Positions 17,814-25,561 of a DNA stretch of 64,000 bases are shown in pieces. Numbering within the stretch: position 1 is the first letter of the stretch; every line of letters begins with the position of its first letter. A model generated the notes under the pieces. It did not search any database. It worked only from the letters and a program-made list of their open reading frames with translations, and had not been told where the DNA came from. This stretch comes from Peristeroidobacter agariperforans (GTDB taxonomy: Bacteria > Pseudomonadota > Gammaproteobacteria > Steroidobacterales > Steroidobacteraceae), in NCBI RefSeq assembly GCF_004138335.1, contig NZ_RYFW01000001.1:2356001-2420000 (forward strand). Reading direction: 5' to 3'. Made by a program: the position numbers and the translations under genes.

Positions 17814-18848
17814 TCAGGCGCTCTCGGTGGCGATGAGCAGTACGACGCTGTCGTCAGCGAGTTGATGTTGCGAGCGCAGTTCGCGACGTGCAGCGACTTG
17901 CAGCAAACCGGCGAGGCCCGTCGCACCGGACTCGGTGGTTTCAGGCCCGCCGGCGCTGCGTAATTCCGCTGCGGCCACACGCAGCTGAACATCCGAAACC
18001 AAAACGGAGGCGACCGAATGACGCTGCAGGATTCGTAATGCCGGAGCCGAGGCCATGCCACACGCGAGCATCGAGGCCGAAGTGTGCAGATCGCCTTCAA
18101 TGAGCGTCGGTTCGCCCGCCTGCAGTGCGCGAGCGACGCACGGCGCGGCGTCGGGTTCGACGATGAGAAACTTGGTCGGCGCGCGGAGCAACGATTGCAG
18201 GCCATCGGCCATGGCGGCAGCGAGACCGCCGACCCCGGCTTGCACGAACAAGTGTGTCGGTCGTGCGCGCGACCGATCGTTGAACTGCTCGATGAGCTCG
18301 TCCGCCAGCATGCCGTAACCCGCCATCACATCGTTGACGATGGGCGAGTCCGCAGCGCTGGAAGTATCGGAGATCAGCAAACCCTCGCCTCTTGCCGCCG
18401 CCGCTTCAGCGGCGGCTACTGCGTCGTCGTAAGTGCCTTCGATGCGTACGATCTCGGCGCCCAACGCTGCGATTCGCGCGGCGCGCAGGGGGCTGACCTC
18501 TCTTGGCAAAAAGACCATCGCCTGGGTCCCGGCCTTGTTTGCGCCTGCCGCGACGGCCAGCCCATGATTGCCTTCGCTGGCGCAAATCAATCGAGGCAGC
18601 TTTCGTGCGGTCTCGGTGCTCTCGGAGAAGAGATTTCGTGCATCAGTGACGCCGCTCGCTGCCGCCAGCGCGCGGACGCCGGCGATCATTCCGCCGAGTG
18701 ACTTGAAACTGCCGAGCGGCCGTTCGCCCTCGACTTTGACGTATACGCGGCCGACGCCGGCCAGCCGGGCGAGTGACGGTAACTCGAGTAATGAGGTGGG
18801 TTGGGCGTCCGGCCAGAGCAGCGCCCAGAGCTTCTTCAGTTCTTGCAT
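17814..18848 (-). CDS. PLP-dependent ammonia-lyase-like enzyme (diaminopropionate ammonia-lyase family)
   Basis: A 344-residue fold-type II PLP enzyme. The Schiff-base lysine is in GSFKSLGGMI, ASEGNHGLAVAAGA matches the SxGNHG substrate/phosphate loop, and GVGGLAAAMADG is the phosphate-binding glycine loop. Overall form and the VKVEGERPLGSFKSLGG motif resemble diaminopropionate ammonia-lyase and threonine-dehydratase-like enzymes, which remove ammonia from hydroxy- or diamino acids. It is shorter than typical DpaL (about 400 residues), so the substrate is open. A Lrp regulator gene lies just upstream on the same strand. Confidence 0.82.
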   Translation of the reverse strand: MQELKKLWALLWPDAQPTSLLELPSLARLAGVGRVYVKVEGERPLGSFKSLGGMIAGVRALAAASGVTDARNLFSESTETARKLPRLICASEGNHGLAVAAGANKAGTQAMVFLPREVSPLRAARIAALGAEIVRIEGTYDDAVAAAEAAAARGEGLLISDTSSAADSPIVNDVMAGYGMLADELIEQFNDRSRARPTHLFVQAGVGGLAAAMADGLQSLLRAPTKFLIVEPDAAPCVARALQAGEPTLIEGDLHTSASMLACGMASAPALRILQRHSVASVLVSDVQLRVAAAELRSAGGPETTESGATGLAGLLQVAARRELRSQHQLADDSVVLLIATESA

Positions 18849-18915
18849 GCAACAAGTATGGCCGCGCAACGCGCCGGTTGGCCGCAATAGAAGCGGTGGC
18901 TTTGCTGTTGAACCG

Positions 18916-19389
18916 CTATGTGTCGTCCAGCGGCACCGGAATCGTCAGCCCCTGCTTGAGCAGATTCAGCACCACATTGGTGGTGAAGCGCCGCACGTTC
19001 GGATTTTCCTGGACCAGCTGCGACATCATTGCATCGAATGCCTCGGTGTCGCGCGCGGTGACGATGATCACGAAGTCGGTCTCGCCGGTGACATAAAAGG
19101 CTTGCTGAACCTCGGCGCGCTTGGTCAGCCATTCGCGCAGCTGGGCCAGCAGTTCCGGCCGCTCCCGCTCGATCTCCAGGGACACGACAAAGAACGTGGG
19201 CCGCCCGATAGCGCGCGGATCGACGATCGCCGCGTCGCGAGCAATGACGCCTTGCTCGCGCAGCCGCTTCAGCCGCCGCTGAATTGCGGAAGGCGACAGG
19301 CCGACGTGCTCCGCCAATTGCTCGGCAGTTTGCGCGGAGTCCGCCTGGACGAGGTTCAGAAGCTGACGGTCGAAACGATCCAGATCCAT
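18916..19389 (-). CDS. Lrp/AsnC-family transcriptional regulator
   Basis: A 157-residue Lrp/AsnC protein. The N-terminal helix-turn-helix (LDRFDRQLLNLVQADSAQ; LSPSAIQRRLKRLREQGVI) precedes an RAM ligand-binding domain (FVVSLEIERERPELLAQL; VQQAFYVTGETDFVIIVTA). These octameric regulators respond to amino acids. The gene is followed 67 bp later on the same strand by the PLP ammonia-lyase, its probable target (inference). Confidence 0.92.
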   Translation of the reverse strand: MDLDRFDRQLLNLVQADSAQTAEQLAEHVGLSPSAIQRRLKRLREQGVIARDAAIVDPRAIGRPTFFVVSLEIERERPELLAQLREWLTKRAEVQQAFYVTGETDFVIIVTARDTEAFDAMMSQLVQENPNVRRFTTNVVLNLLKQGLTIPVPLDDT

Positions 19390-19523
19390 GATGGGTGTTA
19401 ACAGGCCCTGGCCCTGGCAATGACGAGCGGAAAAACTGCATCGAGCCTGGTGGAATCGCGGCCGATGCGCGCCGCCGCACTTTTAACATCGTAGCCCACG
19501 TCACAACCGCGGTGAACCAGTCA

Positions 19524-20150
19524 ATGAACCGGACTTTGAAATTGTTGTATCAGACTCACTCTCCCTATGCCCGCAAGGCGCTGGTGTTCGCGCACGAAGC
19601 GGGTCTGGCCGAGCGGATCGAAGTCATTCACCACGAAACCAGTCCGCTGCGGCGGAATGAAACGGTGTTCGCCGCCAATCCGCTCGGCAAGGTGCCGGTG
19701 CTGGTGCGAGAGAGCCTGCCTGCGCTATTCGATTCGGACGTGATCTGCGCCTATCTCGACACGCTCCATACCGGCCGGAAGTTGATTCCGACCGAAGGCG
19801 AGGCGCGCTGGCGGGCCTTGCAAGTGCAGGCCGTTGCGCAGGGGCTGGCCGATGCCGGCATCGCGATTCGCTGGGAAACCCAGCGCCGGCCGAAGGAGCT
19901 GCGTTATCCCGCGTTGCGCGATGGCTACGTGGAAAAATTGCTGGCGAGTTACGACTGGCTGGAGCGGGAGCTCGACACCGACGGCGCCGTCGACATCGGT
20001 CACATCGCACTCGCCACGGCCTTGAGCTGGCTGGAATTTCGGGAACTGCCGACGTTCCGGCGCCGGCCGCGTCTGGCGTCCTGGTTCGAGCGGTTCAGCG
20101 AGCGCGAGTCCATGGTCGCAACGCCGCTCTGGGGTCAGACGCACGACTGA
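19524..20150 (+). CDS. Glutathione S-transferase family protein
   Basis: A 208-residue GST. The N-terminal thioredoxin-like domain starts LKLLYQTHSPYARKALVFAH, with Ser in place of the Cys of glutaredoxins, and contains LGKVPVLVRES and FDSDVICAYLD, the cis-Pro and glutathione gamma-Glu binding motifs. An all-helical C-terminal domain follows. I chose the ATG at 19524 since the domain begins 3 residues later. The substrate is unknown. It diverges from the Lrp gene. Confidence 0.88.
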   Translation: MNRTLKLLYQTHSPYARKALVFAHEAGLAERIEVIHHETSPLRRNETVFAANPLGKVPVLVRESLPALFDSDVICAYLDTLHTGRKLIPTEGEARWRALQVQAVAQGLADAGIAIRWETQRRPKELRYPALRDGYVEKLLASYDWLERELDTDGAVDIGHIALATALSWLEFRELPTFRRRPRLASWFERFSERESMVATPLWGQTHD

Positions 20151-20285
20151 CCGTCCGAAAAAAAATTGGCCGGCGCTGTCGGAACTGCCCGATGTGGCTC
20201 GTCCTTGGCTCAATACGGTGGAACAGGAGAGGCGCCTGGGGCAGGCTTGGGCGTCCATCCTTGTCCTGTTTCCAAGGAGACTCAG

Positions 20286-21014
20286 ATGGCCCAGGCACAG
20301 ACGAAGACATCGACTCAGCCCTTGGTCCCGGCCGCGGAGCTGGCGGCAAGGAACAAGATCAGCTTTCCGAACGAGAGCGCCGAATATCGTCGGGCCCGCA
20401 CTGATTTGCTCGCTGCGGAAATCGAACTGCGACGTCACATCGAGCGCGTCGCCGAGCTGCGTCGCGCACTGCCGCCGGGCGGCGAAGTGAAAAAGAAGTA
20501 CCAGTTTCAGGGCGAGCGCGGCCCGGTCACGTTCGCCGAGCTGTTTGGCGACAAGCAGACGCTGGTGGTCTACAGCTACATGTATGGTCCAGAGCGCGCA
20601 CGGCCCTGTCCGATGTGTACGTCGTTGCTCAGCGCCTGGGATGGCGAAGCACAGGACATCGAGCAGAACGTCGCACTCGCGGTCATTGCGCAGTCGCCGA
20701 TCGAGCGGCTGACGGCGTTCAAGAAGGAGCGCGGCTGGCGCAATCTCAAGCTCTACTCGGACACGAGCCGCGAATACAGCGTGGACTATCTCGCGAACAC
20801 GCCCGAGTTCGCCGACACCGCCGCGATCAACGTGTTCACGAAGCGCGATGGCGTCATTCGGCACTTCTGGGCGGGCGAGATGGGCTTCGAACAGGCCGAT
20901 CCCGGCCAGGATCCGCGCGGCGCGCCCGACCTCATGCCGCTTTGGACCGTGCTCGACATGACGCCGGAAGGCCGCAAGTCCGACTGGTACCCCAGCCTCG
21001 AGTACCCGAGATGA
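20286..21014 (+). CDS. DUF899 thioredoxin-like protein
   Basis: A 242-residue protein of the DUF899 family, which has a thioredoxin-like fold. It shows the typical long N-terminal helix (AEYRRARTDLLAAEIELRRH) and FAELFGDKQTLVVYSYMYG followed by CPMCTSLLSAWDG, in which CPMC is the thioredoxin-like CxxC. WAGEMGF and the C-terminal PLWTVLDMTPEGR are further family blocks. The redox partner is unknown. The ATG follows AAGGAGACTCAG. Confidence 0.9.
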   Translation: MAQAQTKTSTQPLVPAAELAARNKISFPNESAEYRRARTDLLAAEIELRRHIERVAELRRALPPGGEVKKKYQFQGERGPVTFAELFGDKQTLVVYSYMYGPERARPCPMCTSLLSAWDGEAQDIEQNVALAVIAQSPIERLTAFKKERGWRNLKLYSDTSREYSVDYLANTPEFADTAAINVFTKRDGVIRHFWAGEMGFEQADPGQDPRGAPDLMPLWTVLDMTPEGRKSDWYPSLEYPR

Positions 21015-21038
21015 GTCGAGGAGCTAACAACTCCTAAC

Positions 21039-21057
21039 GAGCCATCACGGGCTTTTT
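21039..21057 (+). terminator. Short terminator after the DUF899 gene
   Basis: AGCC/GGCT form a 4-bp stem with a 6-nt loop followed by four further T, 25 bp after the stop. A second small inverted repeat (AGGAG/CTCCT, 21019-21035) precedes it. The stem is short, so efficiency is uncertain. Confidence 0.45.
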
Positions 21058-21110
21058 GTGCCCGGCCACCGCAGCATCGTCGCCATGACTTCCCAACGTA
21101 AGGAGTGGCG

Positions 21111-21665
21111 ATGAAGCGGAACAACAGGTTGATGGCGGCAGGTGTAGCGATAGGATTGGTCGCGCTGACAACGGCGGCGCTCGCCAGTCAGGATCGCTAC
21201 AGCCTGAAGGTGCCGGGCGGCCTGTCATTCTCGGAGTTCAAGGGGTACGAGAAGTGGCAGGTGATTTCGCTCAGTCACAACGGTGACAAGCTCGCGGCGA
21301 TTCTCGGTAATCCCGCGATGATCCGGGCCTTCGAGGCCGGCATCCCCGGCAATGGCAAGCCGTTTCCCGACGGCGCCAAGATGGCGAAGATCCATTGGAT
21401 CGCCTCGAAGACGTCGTATCCCAACGCGCCGCTGGTTGCCGGTGCGCTCCATGATGTCGACTTCATGCTCAAGGACAAGCAGCGCTTCGCCGACTCCGGC
21501 GGCTGGGGCTATGCCGCGTTCCAGTTCGAGGAGGCGACGAACGCGTTCCGGCCCAGCAACACCTCGGATCGCCCGCCGCAGGGAAACGATGCCAAGTGCG
21601 GCTTCGCCTGTCACACGATCGTGAAGAATCGCGACTACGTCTTCACCGAATTTCCCAAGCGCTAA
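21111..21665 (+). CDS. Periplasmic cytochrome P460 family protein
   Basis: A 184-residue exported protein with a signal peptide (1-26, ending LALAS-like TAALAS). The body (GGLSFSEFKGYEKWQVISLS; NPAMIRAFEAGIPGNGKPFP; AAFQFEEA) has cytochrome P460 family form. The haem site reads C-G-F-A-C-H, three residues between the cysteines (CxxxCH) instead of the usual two. Cytochrome P460 proteins oxidise hydroxylamine or detoxify nitric oxide; this protein's reaction is not established. AAGGAG lies 5 bp before the ATG at 21111. Confidence 0.85.
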   Translation: MKRNNRLMAAGVAIGLVALTTAALASQDRYSLKVPGGLSFSEFKGYEKWQVISLSHNGDKLAAILGNPAMIRAFEAGIPGNGKPFPDGAKMAKIHWIASKTSYPNAPLVAGALHDVDFMLKDKQRFADSGGWGYAAFQFEEATNAFRPSNTSDRPPQGNDAKCGFACHTIVKNRDYVFTEFPKR

Positions 21666-21680
21666 CCGACGGTGATCTCC

Positions 21681-22523
21681 ATGCAACAACGATGGCTCAT
21701 TACTGGCAGCTCTCGCGGCTTGGGGCGTGCATTGTCCGAAGCCGTGCTCGACGCTGGCCATCTCTTGGTGGCGACTGCGCGCGATCGTTCTTCATTGAGC
21801 GATCTCGTGGAGCGTCATGGCGAGGCGGTGCGGACGGCGGCTCTCGACGTCTCCGACCCGGCCGCTGCGGAGGCTGCAGTTCAACTCGCCGTCGACAGCT
21901 TCGGCAGACTCGACGTGCTCGTGAACAATGCGGGCTACGGCAACGTGAATTCGATCGAAGACACGGAGCTTGCGGATTTTCGCCGGCAGATCGAAACGAA
22001 TTTGTTCGGCACGATCATCGTCACAAAGGCGGCGATCCCCGTGATGCGCCAACAGCGCGCCGGCCACATCATCCAGTTTTCCTCGGTAGGCGGCCGCATC
22101 GGCGCGCCAGGCCGTGCACCGTATTCAGCGGCCAAGTGGGGCGTGGAAGGCTTCTCGGAAGTCCTCGCGAGGGAGATGGCGCTGATCGGCGTCAAGGTCA
22201 CGGTCATCGAGCCGGGCGGTTTTCGCACCGACTTTGCGGGATCGTCGACCGTGCTTCAGGCCGGGCGCGCTGAATATGACGCAGTCGTCGGCGCGGCCGC
22301 CAGGGCGCAGCGCGAGTACGACGGTCGTCAGCCAGGCGATCCGCAGCGCGCCGCGCAAGTCATCCTCCAAATCGCTGCTATGGATGCGCCGCCTTTCAGA
22401 CTGCCGCTGGGGAGCGATGCTGTGAACGTGATCGAACAGGCGGATCGCGCGAAGCTGGCTGACCTGCAGCGCTGGCGCGAATTGAGTGTGTCGACTGACT
22501 TTCCGCGAGCGACACAGGAATAA
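21681..22523 (+). CDS. SDR-family oxidoreductase
   Basis: A 280-residue classical short-chain dehydrogenase: WLITGSSRGLGRALSEAV is the TGxxxGxG cofactor loop, LDVSD carries an Asp, VNNAGYG is the NNAG motif, catalytic Ser is in QFSSVGG and Tyr/Lys in YSAAK. FRTDFAGSS after PGG is typical of the DltE-like/ketoacyl-type SDRs of unknown substrate. An ATG at 21681 and an upstream GTG at 21672 are both possible starts; the ATG puts the motif at the normal distance from the N terminus. Confidence 0.88.
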   Translation: MQQRWLITGSSRGLGRALSEAVLDAGHLLVATARDRSSLSDLVERHGEAVRTAALDVSDPAAAEAAVQLAVDSFGRLDVLVNNAGYGNVNSIEDTELADFRRQIETNLFGTIIVTKAAIPVMRQQRAGHIIQFSSVGGRIGAPGRAPYSAAKWGVEGFSEVLAREMALIGVKVTVIEPGGFRTDFAGSSTVLQAGRAEYDAVVGAAARAQREYDGRQPGDPQRAAQVILQIAAMDAPPFRLPLGSDAVNVIEQADRAKLADLQRWRELSVSTDFPRATQE

Positions 22524-22629
22524 CGGGAGCGGGGAGGTGCGCCAACGCGGCGTCGGCCGTCTGATATATTAAGCGCGGGGGCTGATATACGAAATCGAAT
22601 CCAGGCCGCGCGGAGGACAGGTTGACCGC

Positions 22630-23763
22630 ATGATTCTCGCTTCCTATAAAGATTTCCATCGGGCGGCTCGCGGCCGCTTGCCCCGCTTCCTGTTCGATTA
22701 CATCGATGGCGGCGCTTATGACGAGCGCACCATGAACAAGAACGTCAGCGACCTCACCGAGATCGCGCTTCGGCAACGGGTGCTGCGCGATGTTTCCAAC
22801 ATCGACCTGAGCACGACGCTGTTCGGCCGCAAATTGTCGATGCCCGTGGCGCTCGGTCCGGTCGGCATCTCGGGCATGTCCGCCCGGCGCGGCGAGGTGC
22901 AAGCCGCTCGAGCGGCTTGCAATGCTGGCATTCCGTTTACGCTCTCGACCGTCTCCATCTGCTCCATCGAAGAAGTCGCGAAGAATTGTCCGGCGCCGAT
23001 CTGGTATCAGCTGTATGTGATCAAAGATCGTGGATTCATGCGGGAGATGCTGTCGCGCGCGAAAGCAGTGGGCGCTCAGGCGTTGGTGTTCACCGTCGAC
23101 ATGCCGGTGCCCGGCGCTCGTTATCGCGATGCTCACTCGGGCATGTCGGGGCGTTACGCGCCGCTGCGTCGAGTGCTTCAAGCCATGGGGCGGCCCGGTT
23201 GGTCCTGGGATGTCGGTTTGCACGGCCGTCCGCATTCGCTGGGCAATCTCAAATCGGTGCTCGGAGCCAAGAGCGGGCTCGGCGATTACATGGGCTGGCT
23301 CGGCGCGAACTTCGATCCCTCGATTCGCTGGACCGATCTGGATTGGTTGCGACAGGCTTGGGACGGGCCGCTCATCCTCAAAGGCATTCTGGATCCCGAA
23401 GATGCAATCGCGGCCGCGCAAATCGGCGCCGACGGCATCGTCGTTTCCAATCATGGCGGCCGTCAGCTCGATGGCGTGCTGTCATCGGCTCGCGCGTTGC
23501 CGGCCATTGCCGACGCAGTGAAAGGCAAGCTGACGATTCTCGCGGACTCCGGCGTCCGATCCGGCCTCGATGTAGTACGCCTGATGGCGTTGGGCGCCGA
23601 AGGTGTAATGCTGGGTCGTGCCTGGGTGTTCGCGCTCGCGGCGAACGGCGGCGCCGGCGTCAGTCAGTTGCTGGACATTTTCGCGAAGGAAATGCGAGTG
23701 GCGATGGCGTTGACCAGCGTGTGCAACGTGGGCGAGATCGATCGCTCGATTCTCGCGTCATGA
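22630..23763 (+). CDS. lldD: FMN-dependent alpha-hydroxyacid dehydrogenase/oxidase (LldD-like)
   Basis: A 377-residue FMN-dependent (S)-2-hydroxyacid dehydrogenase. N-terminal [24 protein letters not shown], catalytic and FMN-binding blocks ([25 protein letters not shown]), the active-site [10 protein letters not shown] containing the catalytic His and Arg, and [20 protein letters not shown] are all present. It oxidises L-lactate or a related acid such as glycolate or mandelate to the 2-oxoacid. An 18-bp gap separates it from the next gene. In this operon (hydroxyacid reductase, glycerate kinase) glycolate is as likely as lactate, so the symbol is tentative. Confidence 0.85.
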   Translation: MILASYKDFHRAARGRLPRFLFDYIDGGAYDERTMNKNVSDLTEIALRQRVLRDVSNIDLSTTLFGRKLSMPVALGPVGISGMSARRGEVQAARAACNAGIPFTLSTVSICSIEEVAKNCPAPIWYQLYVIKDRGFMREMLSRAKAVGAQALVFTVDMPVPGARYRDAHSGMSGRYAPLRRVLQAMGRPGWSWDVGLHGRPHSLGNLKSVLGAKSGLGDYMGWLGANFDPSIRWTDLDWLRQAWDGPLILKGILDPEDAIAAAQIGADGIVVSNHGGRQLDGVLSSARALPAIADAVKGKLTILADSGVRSGLDVVRLMALGAEGVMLGRAWVFALAANGGAGVSQLLDIFAKEMRVAMALTSVCNVGEIDRSILAS

Positions 23764-23781
23764 TCCACAAGGAAGATTCTC

Positions 23782-24753
23782 ATGTTCCGTCCGAGTCTGC
23801 TGATAACCCGTCGGTTGCCTGCGTCGGTGCTGGAGCGTCTGCGCGCCAGCTATGAAGTGACCGTAAATCCCGACGATCGTCCGCTCGGACGGGAAGCGTT
23901 GTTGATGGCCCTGCGCAGCTTCGATGCGCTCTCGCCGACGATCACGGACAAGCTCGATGCCGCGCTATTGCTCAATTCCGGATTGAGGACGCGCATCATC
24001 GCCAACTTCGGCGCGGGCTACGAACACGTCGATCTCGAAGCGGCGAAGACCGCGAATCTGGTCGTGACCAACACGCCCGATGCACTGACCGACGCGACTG
24101 CAGAGCTCACGATCCTGCTGATCCTGATGGCGTCTCGTCGCGCCGGCGAGGGCGAGCGTCTGCTTCGTGAAGGCAAGTGGACGGGCTGGGCGCCGACTCA
24201 ACTGCTCGGCACCGATGTGAAAGGCAAGACCTTGGGTCTGGTGGGCTTCGGTCGCATCGCCAAAGAAGCTGCCCGTCGCGCTCGAGCGGCGCTGGGAATG
24301 CGCATCGCGTATCACTCGCGCAGTCGGGCCAGCGCTGAGGACGAGCGCGCGCTCGGCGCTGAACATCACGCAACGCTGGACACTTTGCTAGCGGCATCGG
24401 ACGTGATCTCGTTGCACTGTCCGGGCGGTGCGGCCACGCGTCACCTGATCAACGCGAACACACTGGCCCGGATGAAATCGACCGCCATCCTGATCAACAC
24501 GGCGCGTGGCAGTGTGGTCGATGAGGAGGCGCTGGCGAACGCGCTAGCGCAACGGCAGATCGCGGCTGCGGGGCTGGATGTCTACGAGCGCGAACCGTCG
24601 GTGTCGCCGGCGCTGCGGGAGCTGGAAAACGTCGTGCTCTTGCCGCATCTGGGCAGCGCAACGCTGGAAGCGCGTACTGCCATGGGCATGCAGATGGCGG
24701 ACAATCTGGACAGCTTTTTCGCCGGCCGAACGCCACCGAACCGTGTCGCCTGA
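23782..24753 (+). CDS. D-2-hydroxyacid dehydrogenase (glyoxylate/hydroxypyruvate reductase type)
   Basis: A 323-residue D-isomer-specific 2-hydroxyacid dehydrogenase. The NAD(P)-binding motif is GLVGFGRIAKEAARRA. The catalytic Arg is in NTARGSVVDEEAL, Glu in DVYEREP and His in LPHLGSATLEAR. NFGAGYEHVDLEAA is common in glyoxylate/hydroxypyruvate reductases (GyaR-like). It would reduce hydroxypyruvate to D-glycerate or glyoxylate to glycolate. Its 3' end overlaps the glycerate kinase start by 11 bp, strengthening the D-glycerate assignment. Confidence 0.9.
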   Translation: MFRPSLLITRRLPASVLERLRASYEVTVNPDDRPLGREALLMALRSFDALSPTITDKLDAALLLNSGLRTRIIANFGAGYEHVDLEAAKTANLVVTNTPDALTDATAELTILLILMASRRAGEGERLLREGKWTGWAPTQLLGTDVKGKTLGLVGFGRIAKEAARRARAALGMRIAYHSRSRASAEDERALGAEHHATLDTLLAASDVISLHCPGGAATRHLINANTLARMKSTAILINTARGSVVDEEALANALAQRQIAAAGLDVYEREPSVSPALRELENVVLLPHLGSATLEARTAMGMQMADNLDSFFAGRTPPNRVA

Positions 24754-25561
24754 ATCGCAATCTGCCGCTGACATCATCGAGCACGCCATCCGCGCGAAGC
24801 TGGCGTCTGCGCGCTCGCGCCATCCCCTCGTGGTCGGTGTGTGCGGCAGTCAGGGCAGCGGCAAGAGCACCGTCTGCAAGACACTCACGACGCGCTTCAC
24901 TCAGGCGGGTCTGACGGTCGCCAATCTTTCCCTCGACGATTTGTATTTGCCGCTCGCCGAGCGAGTGACGCTCGCGAAGTACGTGCATCCGCTGCTTCGT
25001 ACGCGTGGCGTGCCCGGGACGCACGACACGAAACTCGGCGTCCAAACGTTGAGTGCGCTCGGCCACGGCGGGCAAGTGCCGCTGCCTCGCTTCGACAAGT
25101 CGATCGACGATCGTCGGCCGAAGGCGCAGTGGGATTCGGTCCAAGCGCCGGTGCAGTTGGTGCTGTTCGAGGGCTGGTGCGTCGGCGCGCGGCCGCAGAC
25201 ACTCGGGCCCCTGGATCAGCCGGTGAATGCGCTCGAAGCGAATGAAGATGTCGATGGCCGCTGGCGGCGCTATGTGAACGATGCGCTCGGCGGCGAATAT
25301 CAGCGCCTGTTCGGCAAGATCGATTTCCTGGTGCTGCTCGCGGCGCCGTCGTTCGACGTGGTTTTGAAGTGGCGCACTCAGCAGGAGCACGAGCTGCGCG
25401 ATCAATCCGGCAACAAATCAGGCGTCATGAGCGATGCGGCGCTGGTGCGTTTCATTCAGCACTACGAGCGGCTCACGCGTCACATCTTGATCGAAATGCC
25501 CGGGCGCGCCGATCTGGTGATTCGCCTGTCGCCCGAGCGCGCGGTGCTCGGCCGGCCCTAA
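24743..25561 (+). CDS. D-glycerate 3-kinase (plant-type GLYK family)
   Basis: A 272-residue P-loop kinase. The Walker A GSQGSGKST is at about residues 33-41, LSLDDLYL follows as the phosphoryl-acceptor Asp region, and HPLLRTRGVPGTHD, PRFDKSIDDR and LFEGWCVGAR are family blocks of plant/yeast-type glycerate kinase, related to uridine kinase folds. It phosphorylates D-glycerate to 3-phosphoglycerate for entry to glycolysis. The start is GTG, overlapping the upstream gene. Its TAA shares bases with the TAG of the opposing glycosidase gene (4-bp convergent overlap). Confidence 0.88.
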   Translation: MSPESQSAADIIEHAIRAKLASARSRHPLVVGVCGSQGSGKSTVCKTLTTRFTQAGLTVANLSLDDLYLPLAERVTLAKYVHPLLRTRGVPGTHDTKLGVQTLSALGHGGQVPLPRFDKSIDDRRPKAQWDSVQAPVQLVLFEGWCVGARPQTLGPLDQPVNALEANEDVDGRWRRYVNDALGGEYQRLFGKIDFLVLLAAPSFDVVLKWRTQQEHELRDQSGNKSGVMSDAALVRFIQHYERLTRHILIEMPGRADLVIRLSPERAVLGRP

